A DNA stretch of 64,000 nucleotides from an uncultured Roseobacter sp. (GTDB taxonomy: Bacteria > Pseudomonadota > Alphaproteobacteria > Rhodobacterales > Rhodobacteraceae): assembly GCF_947496515.1 (NCBI RefSeq), contig NZ_CANMDB010000008.1, positions 159,712 through 223,711 of the forward strand, read 5' to 3'. Made by a program: the position numbers and the translations under genes. Positions 1-8,042 of the stretch are shown piece after piece; the stretch's first letter is position 1; each line of letters starts with the position of its first letter. The notes under the pieces were generated by a model that was not told where the DNA came from, searched no databases, and was given only the letters and a program-made list of their open reading frames with translations.

Positions 1-292
1 TGATCGCCACGCCGGAGATCAGCTGATTACCGCGGAAGGTGATGGAGGCCAGCCCGTGCAGCAGGCTGAAGACCATGGAGGCAGCGATACCCGCGGCAAG
101 GCCGACCCATACCGACCCGGTGAGCGCCGCGATGGCGGCGGAGAAGAAGGCCGCGGCCAGCATCTTGCCTTCAAGGCCGATGTCAAAGATGCCCGCACGC
201 TCGGAGAAGAGCCCCGCGAGACAGGCCAGCAGCAGCGGTGTGGCCAGACGAACGGTGCTGTCGAGCAACTGGATAAGCGTCAGGAAATCCAT
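1..292 (-). CDS. Nucleoside/BMP-type ABC transporter permease, second subunit (partial, 3' end outside window)
   Basis: The minus-strand frame starts at an ATG at 292 and reads out of the window without a stop, giving about 97 residues. It opens MDFLTLIQLLDSTVRLATPL and contains the family motif of inner-membrane permeases that pair with BMP binding proteins (FSERAGIFDIGLEGKMLAAAF), followed by hydrophobic helices. Its start overlaps the stop of the preceding permease by one base (TGATG), so the two are translationally coupled and probably form the heterodimeric channel. The substrate is inferred from neighbours to be a nucleoside or nucleobase; the sequence alone does not decide it. Confidence 0.9.
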   Translation of the reverse strand, partial: MDFLTLIQLLDSTVRLATPLLLACLAGLFSERAGIFDIGLEGKMLAAAFFSAAIAALTGSVWVGLAAGIAASMVFSLLHGLASITFRGNQLISGVAI

Positions 293-1386
293 CAGGCGCG
301 GCTCCGGCGGAGCATCAGGAAGAGCCGCTCCAGCGGCATGCGAACCATGTTGTCGAGCGCACCGGTGAAGAGAATGACCAGCGCCTGAATCACGACGATC
401 AGCTCTCGCGGGATCGACGTCCAGAGCGCCAGTTCCGCACCGCCCTGGTAAAGAAAGCCGAAGAGGATGGCCGCCAGCAGCACGCCGAAGGGGTGGCTGC
501 GGCCCATCAGCGCCACGGCGATGCCGATGAAGCCTGCGCCTTCGACGGCGTTCAGGACCAGCCGTTCGGCCTCGCCCATGACATTGTTGATGGCCATCAG
601 CCCGGCAAGACCGCCGGAGATCAGCATGGCGATCATGGTGATAGCGACAGGTGAGATGCCCCCGTAGCGGGCGGCGGGTTCGGATTTGCCGTAGCTGCGG
701 ATCTCGTAGCCCAGCCACGTGCGCCAGAGCAGGAACCACACCAGCACACAGGCCAGCAGTGCGATCAGAAAGGTGACGTTGGCGGGGGCTGATTTGGAAA
801 AGGCGATGCCGAGGGGCGCGAGGATGTCGTGCAGCGTCGGCAGGTTGGTGGTGTCGGGAAAGCGCGCGGTTGCGGGGTCCATCTGGCCCGCCGGGCGCAT
901 CAGGTTCACCAGAACGTAGTTGAGCACGGCAGCGCCGATGAAATTGAACATGATGGTGGTGATGACGATATGGCTGCCCCGTTTGGCCTGCAGAAAGGCG
1001 GGGATCGCGGCCCAGGCAGCACCGAAGAGCGCGCCCGCAAGCGAGGCGCCGAGGAGCGCGAGGCTCCAATGCGGCCACGGGATGAGCAGGCAGGCAAGCG
1101 CGACGCCGAGGCCCCCCAGCATGGCCTGGCCTTCGCCCCCGATGTTGAAGAGCCCCGCGTGGAAGGCCACGGAGACGGCGAGACCGGTAAAAAGGAAATT
1201 GGTGGCGTAGTAGAGCGTGTAGCCCCAGCCGTAGGTGCTGCCCAGAGCACCGGTGACCATCAGATTGACGGCCTCCAAGGGATCTTCTCCGATGGCCAGG
1301 ATCACGAGGGCGGAGAGCACGGCGGCGAGGATCAGCGAGATCAGCGGCACCAGCGCCACCTCGGCCCATTTCGGCATCACGTCCAT
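292..1386 (-). CDS. Nucleoside/BMP-type ABC transporter permease, first subunit
   Basis: Integral membrane permease of about 364 residues with many hydrophobic helices and the subfamily signature FHAGLFNIGGEGQAMLGGLG near residues 75-95. I place the start at the ATG at 1386 (MDVMPKWAEVAL) because GGAG lies 5 bases upstream. The frame stays open to a TTG at 1482, but that extension is encoded by a REP-like repeat and has the low-complexity look of non-coding DNA. Upstream is the ATPase gene and downstream, overlapping by one base, the second permease. It should form the membrane pore of an importer for nucleosides or related compounds. Confidence 0.92.
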   Translation of the reverse strand: MDVMPKWAEVALVPLISLILAAVLSALVILAIGEDPLEAVNLMVTGALGSTYGWGYTLYYATNFLFTGLAVSVAFHAGLFNIGGEGQAMLGGLGVALACLLIPWPHWSLALLGASLAGALFGAAWAAIPAFLQAKRGSHIVITTIMFNFIGAAVLNYVLVNLMRPAGQMDPATARFPDTTNLPTLHDILAPLGIAFSKSAPANVTFLIALLACVLVWFLLWRTWLGYEIRSYGKSEPAARYGGISPVAITMIAMLISGGLAGLMAINNVMGEAERLVLNAVEGAGFIGIAVALMGRSHPFGVLLAAILFGFLYQGGAELALWTSIPRELIVVIQALVILFTGALDNMVRMPLERLFLMLRRSRA

Positions 1387-1429
1387 CGGGGCGCTCCATT
1401 GGTTGACGGGTGGCGCAGCGGTTGGCCCT

Positions 1430-1494
1430 GAGGGGGTTTCACCCCCGGCGCTGGCGCGCCTCCCCCAGAGTTTATCTGGCAAAGTGAGGGAGCG
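1430..1494. repeat. REP-like intergenic repeat, copy A
   Basis: A 65-bp unit between the ATPase stop and the permease start. It begins with a GGGGG-TTTCA-CCCCC hairpin, has a GGCGCTGGCGCGCC block and ends in a conserved tail GAGTTTATCTGGCAAAGTGA followed by GGGAGCG. The same layout recurs at 45796-45867 inside xdhA, and the tail alone at 40297-40326. From memory, similar tails are frequent between genes in Roseobacter genomes. Confidence 0.75.
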
Positions 1495-1495
1495 G

Positions 1496-3061
1496 TCATG
1501 CGGCGACCCCTGCCATCAGCAGGCCGAGTTCTTTTTCGTCTGTCTGGGCCGAGAGGCGCTCGCCCATGATGGTGCCGTCGAACATGACCGCGACCCGGTC
1601 GGCCAGGGCGAGAATTTCTTCGAGTTCCACCGAGACCAGCAGCACGGCCTTGCCCTTGTCGCGCAGGGCCACGATTTGCTGGTGGATGAATTCGATGGCG
1701 CCGATGTCCACGCCGCGGGTGGGCTGGCCCACGAGCAGCAGATCGGGGTCGCGTTCGATTTCGCGCGCCAGCACGATCTTTTGCTGGTTACCGCCGGAGA
1801 AGTTCTTGGCCGCCAGCGCGGGATTGGGGGGGCGCACGTCGAAGCGCGCCATTTTTTCTTCGGTCTCGGTGCGGATACGGGCGTTGTTGAGCAGGAGACC
1901 CGATTGATAGCCCGGGTCGCGGTGGTAGCCGAAGGCGGTGTTTTCCCAGGCGGAGAAGTCCATGATGAGGCCTTCACGCTGCCGGTCTTCTGGCACATGG
2001 GCGATGCCGCGGGCGCGGCGGGCGCGGCCGTGCGCGTCTTTGCCCGCCAGATCAAGGGGTTGGCCGTTGATGTGGATCTCGCCCGTGGCTTCGGCGTAGC
2101 CGCCCAGCACTTCGAGCAGTTCAGATTGGCCATTGCCCGCAACCCCCGCGAGGCCGAGGATCTCGCCCGCGCGGACCTGCAGATCAATGCCCTTGAGACG
2201 CTCCACGCCGCTTTCGTCGCGGACCCGCAGGCCCTTTATGTCGAGCACGACCGGTCCCGGTGTGGCGGGTGTTTTGTCAACGCGCAGCAAGACCTTACGC
2301 CCCACCATGAGTTCGGCGAGCTCGGCGGGCGAGGTCTCTGACGTCTTGACCGTCGCCGTCATCTCACCCCGGCGCATCACGCTGACCGTGTCCGTCGCTT
2401 CCATCACCTCGCGCAGTTTATGGGTAATGAGGATGATGGTCTTGCCCTCGGTCCGCAGGCGGTCGAGGATGCGGAAAAGCTGATCGGCCTCTGCCGGGGT
2501 CAGCACGCCAGTGGGTTCATCGAGGATCAGGATATCCGCCTGACGGTAGAGTGCCTTGAGGATCTCTACCCGCTGCTGCATGCCGACACCCAGATCCTGG
2601 ATCACCGCATCGGGATCGACGTTCAGACCGTATTCATGCTCCAGTTCCAGCAGCGATTTGCGGGCTTTGGCGAGAGAGGGCCTGAGCAGCCCGCCGTCTT
2701 CGGCCCCCAGAATGATGTTTTCCAGCACGGTGAAGTTCTCGACCAGCTTGAAGTGCTGGAACACCATGCCGATGCCGGCGGCGATGGCGGCCTGGCTGTC
2801 AGGAATGTCAGTGCGTTTGCCTGCGATAAACACCTCGCCCGCATCTGCCTTGTAAAACCCGTAAAGGATCGACATCAGCGTCGATTTGCCCGCCCCATTC
2901 TCGCCGATGATACCGTGGATCGTGCCGGGCATCACGCGGATCGAGATGTCCTTGTTGGCCTGCACCGGACCGAAGGCCTTGGAGATGCCCTTCAGTTCAA
3001 TTGCGGGTGCAGTGCCGGGGGCGGCAGTTGCCTGCCGCCCGCCCGTGTCGTCCGTGCCCAT
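1496..3061 (-). CDS. Nucleoside/BMP-type ABC transporter ATP-binding protein, double ATPase
   Basis: A 521-residue protein with two ABC ATPase domains in tandem, as in importers that pair with BMP binding proteins. The first domain has Walker A GENGAGKST (about residues 53-61), signature LGVGMQQRVEI and Walker B ILILDEPT. The second domain has a degenerate Walker A (GVAGNGQSELLE) and the signature FSGGNQQKIVLAREI, so most ATP turnover probably depends on composite sites. It lies 3 bases downstream of the binding-protein gene and upstream of the two permeases, in one operon. It powers uptake at the inner membrane; the nucleoside substrate is inferred from the family. Confidence 0.93.
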   Translation of the reverse strand: MGTDDTGGRQATAAPGTAPAIELKGISKAFGPVQANKDISIRVMPGTIHGIIGENGAGKSTLMSILYGFYKADAGEVFIAGKRTDIPDSQAAIAAGIGMVFQHFKLVENFTVLENIILGAEDGGLLRPSLAKARKSLLELEHEYGLNVDPDAVIQDLGVGMQQRVEILKALYRQADILILDEPTGVLTPAEADQLFRILDRLRTEGKTIILITHKLREVMEATDTVSVMRRGEMTATVKTSETSPAELAELMVGRKVLLRVDKTPATPGPVVLDIKGLRVRDESGVERLKGIDLQVRAGEILGLAGVAGNGQSELLEVLGGYAEATGEIHINGQPLDLAGKDAHGRARRARGIAHVPEDRQREGLIMDFSAWENTAFGYHRDPGYQSGLLLNNARIRTETEEKMARFDVRPPNPALAAKNFSGGNQQKIVLAREIERDPDLLLVGQPTRGVDIGAIEFIHQQIVALRDKGKAVLLVSVELEEILALADRVAVMFDGTIMGERLSAQTDEKELGLLMAGVAA

Positions 3062-3064
3062 CCT

Positions 3065-4060
3065 TTAGAAGCTCAGGGCAGGGCAGCTGTCGTCCGAGGT
3101 GTAATCATGCACCGCAAGCTCGCCCGAAGCGATCTGTTCGGCGGCGGCATCAACGGCGGCCTGCATGCTATCGTCGACCAGCTCGGCGTTGTTTTCGTCC
3201 AGTGCGTAGCCCACGCCACCGTTGGCCAGGCCCATGACGTTAAACCCTTTTTCCATGCCGGGTCCGTCGGTCATCGCCTGATAGACGGCATTGTCCACAC
3301 GCTTGAGCATGGAGGTCAGGACCTTGCCCGGATGCAGATGGTTCTGGTTGCTGTCCACGCCGATGGAGAGGATATCCTCGTCCGCAGCCGTTTGCAGCAC
3401 GCCCACACCGGTGCCGCCGGCCGCAGCATAAACCACATCGGCACCCTGGCTGATCTGCGCCTTGGTCAGCTCGGATCCCTTGACGGGGTCATTCCAGGCG
3501 GCGGGTGTCGTGCCGGTCATGTTGGCGATCACCGTTGCATCGGGGTTCACCGCCTTGACGCCCTGGGCATAGCCGCAGGCGAATTTGCGGATGAGCGGGA
3601 TGTCCATGCCGCCGATAAAGCCCACAGTGCCGGAGGCGGACGCTTTGGCCGCCAGCATGCCCACCAGGTAGGAGCCTTCGTGCTCGTTGAACACCACCGA
3701 GCGGACGTTGGGGGCATCCACCACCATGTCGATGATCACGAAATCTGTCTCAGGGTAGTCGCCCGCGACCTGGCCAAGCGCGTCACCGAAGGCAAAGCCG
3801 GTCATGACGATGGGGTTTGCACCTGCCTCGGCAAAGCGGCGCAACGCCTGCTCTCGCTGGGCTTCGGATTGCAGTTCGATGTCGCGGAAAGTGTTGCCCG
3901 TCTCTTCGGCCCAGCGGGTGGCACCATTATAGGCGGCCTCATTGAAGGATTTGTCGAATTTTCCACCGAGATCAAAGATCAGCGCGGGCTCTGCCAAGGC
4001 CGCGCCCGCCGAAAGTGCGAGTGCCGCTGTCGCGCCGAGGAATTTTTGCAGTGAGGTCAT
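3065..4060 (-). CDS. BMP family ABC transporter substrate-binding protein
   Basis: Periplasmic binding protein of 331 residues with a clear signal peptide (residues 1-23, hydrophobic core ending GAALAEP). The mature part has BMP/PnrA-type features: FDLGGKFDKSFNEAAYNG at the N terminus, VDSNQNHLHPGKVLTSMLKRVD and a glycine-rich hinge. It is the first gene of the operon, with the ATPase immediately behind. In this family the ligands are purine or other nucleosides. An inverted repeat at 4120-4136 lies just upstream and could be its operator. Confidence 0.92.
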   Translation of the reverse strand: MTSLQKFLGATAALALSAGAALAEPALIFDLGGKFDKSFNEAAYNGATRWAEETGNTFRDIELQSEAQREQALRRFAEAGANPIVMTGFAFGDALGQVAGDYPETDFVIIDMVVDAPNVRSVVFNEHEGSYLVGMLAAKASASGTVGFIGGMDIPLIRKFACGYAQGVKAVNPDATVIANMTGTTPAAWNDPVKGSELTKAQISQGADVVYAAAGGTGVGVLQTAADEDILSIGVDSNQNHLHPGKVLTSMLKRVDNAVYQAMTDGPGMEKGFNVMGLANGGVGYALDENNAELVDDSMQAAVDAAAEQIASGELAVHDYTSDDSCPALSF

Positions 4061-4119
4061 GGATGAAGTCTCCCAGGTTGTCGTCTTTTTGTCTGCGGCC
4101 TGTCCGGTGGCGGCGACCG

Positions 4120-4136
4120 CTGCCCGATCTGGGCAG
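4120..4136. promoter_or_regulatory. Inverted repeat upstream of the BMP operon, candidate operator
   Basis: CTGCCC-N5-GGGCAG, a perfect 6-bp dyad, lies 60-76 bases upstream of the BMP gene start at 4060. The position fits a repressor or activator site for the importer operon. No regulator gene is adjacent, so the protein that binds is unknown. Confidence 0.35.
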
Positions 4137-4180
4137 AAAAGTTAATGGTCGGTAGTTTAGGGCCTAGCGGGCGGGGCGGG

Positions 4181-4630
4181 TCAACCGGTTTTTCCTGCTT
4201 TCCCGGGGGATTGCCGCATGTGACGTGGGGGGAGTGCTGCGCGCATCAGCACAGCGTCCACGGCTGCGGCACCGGGGCGGGCGTAGTAACCGCTGCGCCG
4301 GGCGTGCTCCGTGAGCCCATGCCTTTCATAGAGCCGTCGGGCCGGGACGTTGTCTGCGGCCACTTCGAGGAAGACTTGTGTGGCCTCCGTGCCGCTCAGC
4401 CAGTCGTGCATCAACGCGCTGGCGATACCCTGCCTGTGATGGTCAGGTTGCACGGCGAGGGTGAGCAGTTCCGCCTCATCCGCGATGGTGCGCACCAGCG
4501 CAAAGCCGTGGGGGCGGTGTAGCAGTGTCGTATGAGCGGAGGACAAAAGGTCAGAGAATTCAGCGGCCTGCCAGGCGCGATCTGTTGTGAAGGCAGCGCG
4601 GTGCAGGGCGGCGAGCGCGTCCGGTGTCAC
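4181..4630 (-). CDS. rimI: Ribosomal protein S18-alanine N-acetyltransferase (GNAT)
   Basis: A 149-residue GNAT acetyltransferase. The acetyl-CoA binding segment LTLAVQPDHHRQGIASALM (motif A, Q-x-x-G-x-A) is present, followed by VFLEVAADNVPARRLYERHG, the typical beta-bulge and Y-E-x-x-G/H segment of RimI. RimI acetylates the N-terminal alanine of ribosomal protein S18. The GTG start at 4630 overlaps the tsaB stop as GTGA; tsaB-rimI neighbourhood is a common arrangement and supports the call. The last 15 or so residues are basic and poorly conserved. Confidence 0.88.
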   Translation of the reverse strand: MTPDALAALHRAAFTTDRAWQAAEFSDLLSSAHTTLLHRPHGFALVRTIADEAELLTLAVQPDHHRQGIASALMHDWLSGTEATQVFLEVAADNVPARRLYERHGLTEHARRSGYYARPGAAAVDAVLMRAALPPRHMRQSPGKAGKTG

Positions 4631-5244
4631 GGCAGGATCAGAGGTGCCGCGTCGCGGGCGGGGGCTGCATCGGCAGGGCGCAGGTAGAGAGGGGCAGGGC
4701 GCGGCTGCGGATCTTGGTATCTCTGTGCGGTCAGCCGGGCGATGGCCTCAGCCGTTGGATAGCGCGGCGGAACACCGCCCGCGCCGATGCGGGGACCCTC
4801 GTGCGGCGCGACAGCGTCCTCCGGGACGAGGTCCGGCGGGGCAGTTGTGTTGCGATCAAAGCGTTGAACATAATGAAAGCCGCGGCGGGCGGGCAGGACG
4901 CAGGTGCAGGGGCCGTTCTGGCCAAGACGTAGGGCGTCGAATCCTGATATACCGACCGCAGGCACACCGAGCCCGAGCGCCAGACCTCGGGCGGCGCCGA
5001 CGGAGATGCGGATGCCGGTAAAGTTGCCGGGGCCGACGCCGACACCGATGGCCGCGAGCGCCTCGAAGGGGAGGCCTGCCTGCGACATGAGCTCCGTGCA
5101 CAGGCCCATCAGACGCTCTGCCTGGCCTTTGGTCATGACCTCCTGGGCCTGAGCGAGAGTACGTCCATCCGCGTAGACTGCCACTGCGCAATGGGCAGTG
5201 GCCGTGTCGAAGGCAAGAATGGGGGTGTCTGGCAAGCGGCTCAT
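4627..5244 (-). CDS. tsaB: tRNA N6-threonylcarbamoyladenosine biosynthesis protein TsaB
   Basis: A 205-residue protein of the TsaB/YeaZ family. It starts ILAFDTATAHCAVAVYADG and carries the conserved segment GVGVGPGNFTGIRISVGAARGLALGLGVPAVG near residues 66-98. TsaB lacks catalytic activity of its own and forms the TsaB-TsaD-TsaE machine that transfers threonylcarbamoyl to A37 of ANN-decoding tRNAs. Its ATG overlaps the stop of the GFA-family gene (ATGA), and its stop overlaps rimI, so the four genes from nfuA onward behave as one transcription unit. Confidence 0.92.
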   Translation of the reverse strand: MSRLPDTPILAFDTATAHCAVAVYADGRTLAQAQEVMTKGQAERLMGLCTELMSQAGLPFEALAAIGVGVGPGNFTGIRISVGAARGLALGLGVPAVGISGFDALRLGQNGPCTCVLPARRGFHYVQRFDRNTTAPPDLVPEDAVAPHEGPRIGAGGVPPRYPTAEAIARLTAQRYQDPQPRPAPLYLRPADAAPARDAAPLILP

Positions 5245-5696
5245 TTCAAATGATTTTCCAGATTGAGACTGGCGCGTGCGCTGGCGCCCTGTCGGGGAAG
5301 ATCATCCGTGAGGTGGAGCCATGGCAGCCTTGACGCGTGGTGCGAATGCAAGCACGGGGGCAGTTCGGCCGCCTGGTCCAGAAGGCCCAGCGGCACGTAG
5401 AGCTGACCCGGCAGATAGGCATAGCACGCAGCCAGCTGGGTGCCGCAAGCGGTGCAAAACCAGCGCTCCACCCCTTCGACGTGAGACACCGGTGGGCCGA
5501 GCGCTGGGGCGAAGGTGACGACTGATGGATCAAAAGCGGCAAAGGCTGCGACAGGTGCGCCAGAGAGGCGGCGGCAATCCGAGCAATGACAATAGGAGAC
5601 GGTTTGAGGCACACCGGCGTTTAGCCTGACGGCGCCGCAATAGCAGCGTCCGGTGATCCGGACGACCTTGGTCGGGACGTGGTCAGGTTGCGACAG
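5241..5696 (-). CDS. GFA (glutathione-dependent formaldehyde-activating enzyme-like) family protein, start codon uncertain
   Basis: Zinc-binding protein of the GFA family. All three expected cysteine motifs can be read in one frame: GRCYCGAVRL, SYCHCSDCRR and FCTACGTQL. The first lies upstream of the only usual start codon (GTG at 5612), and between it and the in-frame stop at about 5709 there is no ATG, GTG or TTG. I therefore extend to a CTG at 5696, which has GGAAG 6 bases before it. A GTG start would drop the first zinc motif; an ATC start or a base error are other options. The stop overlaps tsaB as ATGA. Function of GFA homologues outside formaldehyde metabolism is mostly unknown. Confidence 0.7.
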   Translation of the reverse strand: MSQPDHVPTKVVRITGRCYCGAVRLNAGVPQTVSYCHCSDCRRLSGAPVAAFAAFDPSVVTFAPALGPPVSHVEGVERWFCTACGTQLAACYAYLPGQLYVPLGLLDQAAELPPCLHSHHASRLPWLHLTDDLPRQGASARASLNLENHLK

Positions 5697-6246
5697 GACG
5701 CACTTCCGTCACTTCGGGGATGTAGTGGCGCAGCAGGTTTTCGATGCCCATTTTCAACGTCAGGGTCGAGGAGGGGCAGCCCGCGCAGGCACCCTGCATG
5801 TGCAGGTACACAACGCCACGATCAAACCCGTGAAAGGTGATGTCGCCGCCATCCTGAGCTACCGCAGGGCGCACGCGGCTATCCAGAAGCTCTTTGATTT
5901 GGCCCACAATGGCGCCGTCCTCGCCCGTGTGCTCGGCGTGGCCCGACGCTGGTGTGTGATCCCCTGCCATGACCGGCTGATCAGACTGGAAATGCTCCAT
6001 GATCGCGCCAAGAAGGGCGGGTTTGATGTGATCCCATTCCACCGCATCGGCCTTGGTGACGGTCACGAAATCGGTCCCGAAAAAGACACCCGTCACCCCC
6101 TCGACCGCAAAGATCCGCTGTGCCAGCGGCGACTTGTCCGCGGTGTCGGCTGTCGGAAAATCTGCGGTTCCCATCTCCAGCACGGTCTGACCGGGCAGGA
6201 ATTTCAGGGTCGCTGGATTGGGGGTCGATTCGGTCTGGATGAACAT
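5683..6246 (-). CDS. nfuA: NifU-like/Nfu Fe-S cluster carrier protein
   Basis: A 187-residue protein with an N-terminal Nfu domain (FIQTESTPNPATLKFLPGQ, residues 2-20) and a C-terminal NifU domain carrying GACAGCPSSTLTL with cysteines at 154 and 157. These cysteines from two monomers bridge a 4Fe-4S cluster that is handed to target apoproteins. This is the two-domain form usual in alphaproteobacteria and mitochondria. It heads the minus-strand group GFA-tsaB-rimI, whose first frame begins inside its 3' end. Confidence 0.94.
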   Translation of the reverse strand: MFIQTESTPNPATLKFLPGQTVLEMGTADFPTADTADKSPLAQRIFAVEGVTGVFFGTDFVTVTKADAVEWDHIKPALLGAIMEHFQSDQPVMAGDHTPASGHAEHTGEDGAIVGQIKELLDSRVRPAVAQDGGDITFHGFDRGVVYLHMQGACAGCPSSTLTLKMGIENLLRHYIPEVTEVRPVAT

Positions 6247-6569
6247 GATCTCTCTCCTGAGCTTGGATCAGATATGCGGATCACGGCGCGCGAAGTCAAG
6301 GATTGGAACGATTCTAAAGTAAGCTGCGCAGGGAGTGCCTGCGGCGCGATTTGAAGCATGGCGAAGGGGAGGACGGTTAGGAGCAGGGTTAACAGACGGT
6401 TTTTGCGGCAAAACCCACCGTTGGTATTATTTTGGCGTGCGCGTTCGTAACCTGCGCTGCAAGCCCGAAGTGGCGATGCCGACAGGCGGACAAATCGCTG
6501 AGGAGGTCAATCCACGGCCAGCAACATGCCGTCCATTGATGGCCAGTGCGGCGGTTGAGCTCGCGGTGG
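6247..6569. other. Intergenic region upstream of nfuA
   Basis: About 320 bases with no convincing gene. It should hold the nfuA promoter (minus strand) near 6250-6320. Short open frames here lack a ribosome binding site and family motifs. Confidence 0.5.
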
Positions 6570-6589
6570 AATGACTTTGCAAAGTCATT
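6570..6589. repeat. TTTGCAAAG-core palindrome, copy 1
   Basis: Perfect 20-bp palindrome aatgactttgcaaagtcatt. It sits one base from a second palindrome of the same core (6591-6612) in the gap downstream of the universal stress gene. A third copy lies inside the helicase gene at 10023-10042. Confidence 0.7.
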
Positions 6590-6590
6590 G

Positions 6591-6612
6591 AACCGGCTTT
6601 GCAAAGCCGGTT
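6591..6612. repeat. TTTGCAAAG-core palindrome, copy 2
   Basis: Perfect 22-bp palindrome centred on the same TTTGCAAAG core, with arms aaccggc and gccggtt. It ends 7 bases beyond the stop of the universal stress protein gene, so in RNA it could form a hairpin at the end of that transcript. Confidence 0.7.
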
Positions 6613-6619
6613 GTCCGCC

Positions 6620-7108
6620 TCAGGTGATCGCTTCGAGTCGTTCCTTGCTGAGATCGCCTGGCACGATGGTCATGGGCACCGGCAAGGTGCCTGCGCTCTT
6701 TGTCAGCTGTGTGACCAGGGGTCCGGGCCCCTTTTTGTCTATGCCAGCGCCCAGGACCAGCACGCCAATTTCGGTATCATCGTGGATCTGGGCGAGGATC
6801 TCGCTCACCGGCTCGCCCTCGCGGATCACCAGTTCCGGATCGATCCCCTGCCGGTCGCGCATCCATTTGGCAAAGACCTCGAAATGCACCTCGATGCGCT
6901 CACGCGCCTCTTCGCGCATCACATTGCCGACACCGATCCAGTGGTTGAAATCATCGGGGGGGATGACGGACAGGATCTCGACCCCCCCACCGGTATTGGC
7001 CGCCCGCATGGCGGCAAACCGCATCGCGTTGAGACACTCGCGGCTGTCATCCAGCACCACCAGAAACTTGCGCATCCCAGACTGCCCTTCCTTGCTTGGG
7101 CTGATCAT
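6620..7108 (-). CDS. Universal stress protein, UspA family
   Basis: A single UspA domain of about 140 residues: MRKFLVVLDDSRECLNAMRFA at the N terminus and GVLVLGAGIDKKGPGPLVTQL followed by PVPMTIVPGD at the C terminus, where the ATP-binding G-2x-G-9x-G loop of the family normally sits; here it is only partly kept. I start at the ATG at 7108; the ATG at 7075 (MRKFLVV) is equally possible, and the frame remains open to 7138. Such proteins respond to stress or energy state. It stands alone, downstream of the aminotransferase gene on the same strand. Confidence 0.85.
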   Translation of the reverse strand: MISPSKEGQSGMRKFLVVLDDSRECLNAMRFAAMRAANTGGGVEILSVIPPDDFNHWIGVGNVMREEARERIEVHFEVFAKWMRDRQGIDPELVIREGEPVSEILAQIHDDTEIGVLVLGAGIDKKGPGPLVTQLTKSAGTLPVPMTIVPGDLSKERLEAIT

Positions 7109-7159
7109 GACGGCTGTTCCTCCCGCGCGCAATCGCAATCTGCGCGGGTGTTGCTGTGC

Positions 7160-8026
7160 TCAGAAGGGCTCTGATGCGGCCCAGTCCCAGTACATCTCGC
7201 GCAGTCGGCGGGCGACGGGGCCGGGTTGGTACCGGGTGTCCTCGAAAGCCGTCACAGGCGTGATCTTATTCATATTGCCGGTGGCAAAGACCTCTTCTGC
7301 CGCCTCGAAATCGGCAAAGCTCAGGGTCGCTTCATGCACCCCGATCCCCTCGGCGCGCAAATGCGTGATGTGCCGGGCGCGGGTGATCCCGGACAAAAAC
7401 GTACCATTGGGGGCAGGCGTAAAGACCGCGCCGTCGCGCGCCATGAAGATGTTGGAGGTGGCGGTTTCGGCCACATTGCCCAGCATGTCCGCCACCAGAG
7501 CATTGGCGAAACCACGGCCACGGACCTCGGCCAACATGCGCGCGTTGTTGGGGTAAAGACAGCCCGCCTTGGCATCGACCACCGCATTCTCCTGCACGGG
7601 TCGGCGGAACCGGGTGCGGCCCAGGGTGAGCGTGGCCTCCGGTGGGGCGAGGGGGATCACCTCCAGGCTGATGGCAAAGCCTGTGGCATCCGGTTGGGGG
7701 ACAATAGCCGTGGCGTCACCATCAATCGCCCAGTACATGGGTCGGATATAGACGGCCTCCTCGGGACCGTACCGGCCCAGCCCGTCGCGGATGATTTGCA
7801 CCATCTGCTTAGTCGTGACCGTCGGTGTGATCATCAGGGCGCGAGCCGAGCGGTTGACCCGGTCGCAATGGGCGGCCAAATCCGGCGCGCGCCCGTTCAT
7901 GAACCGGGCCCCGTCGAAAACGCTCGTCCCCAACCAACTGCCATGGTCCGCCGCACGCATCACCGGCACATCGCCGTCGTGCCATCGCCCGTCAAAATAG
8001 GTGGAAATCCTGGTGCCGATGCTCAT
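7160..8026 (-). CDS. ilvE: Branched-chain-amino-acid aminotransferase-like, class IV PLP enzyme
   Basis: A 288-residue fold-type IV PLP aminotransferase. The PLP lysine is K153 in VVDAKAGCLYPNNARML, and the phosphate-binding region is NVAETATSNIFMARDG. Length and motifs match IlvE-like enzymes, which move amino groups between branched-chain amino acids and 2-oxoglutarate in the cytoplasm. Fold-type IV also includes D-amino-acid and aminodeoxychorismate enzymes, so exact substrate is inferred. It is followed by the universal stress gene and preceded by a small unknown gene, all on the minus strand. Confidence 0.85.
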   Translation of the reverse strand: MSIGTRISTYFDGRWHDGDVPVMRAADHGSWLGTSVFDGARFMNGRAPDLAAHCDRVNRSARALMITPTVTTKQMVQIIRDGLGRYGPEEAVYIRPMYWAIDGDATAIVPQPDATGFAISLEVIPLAPPEATLTLGRTRFRRPVQENAVVDAKAGCLYPNNARMLAEVRGRGFANALVADMLGNVAETATSNIFMARDGAVFTPAPNGTFLSGITRARHITHLRAEGIGVHEATLSFADFEAAEEVFATGNMNKITPVTAFEDTRYQPGPVARRLREMYWDWAASEPF

Positions 8027-8042
8027 GGCGGGGGTCTTTCTG

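Noticed and set aside
1387..1482. N-terminal extension of the first permease to a TTG at 1482
   Set aside because: The extra 32 residues are encoded by the REP-like repeat, and the ATG at 1386 has a good ribosome binding site.
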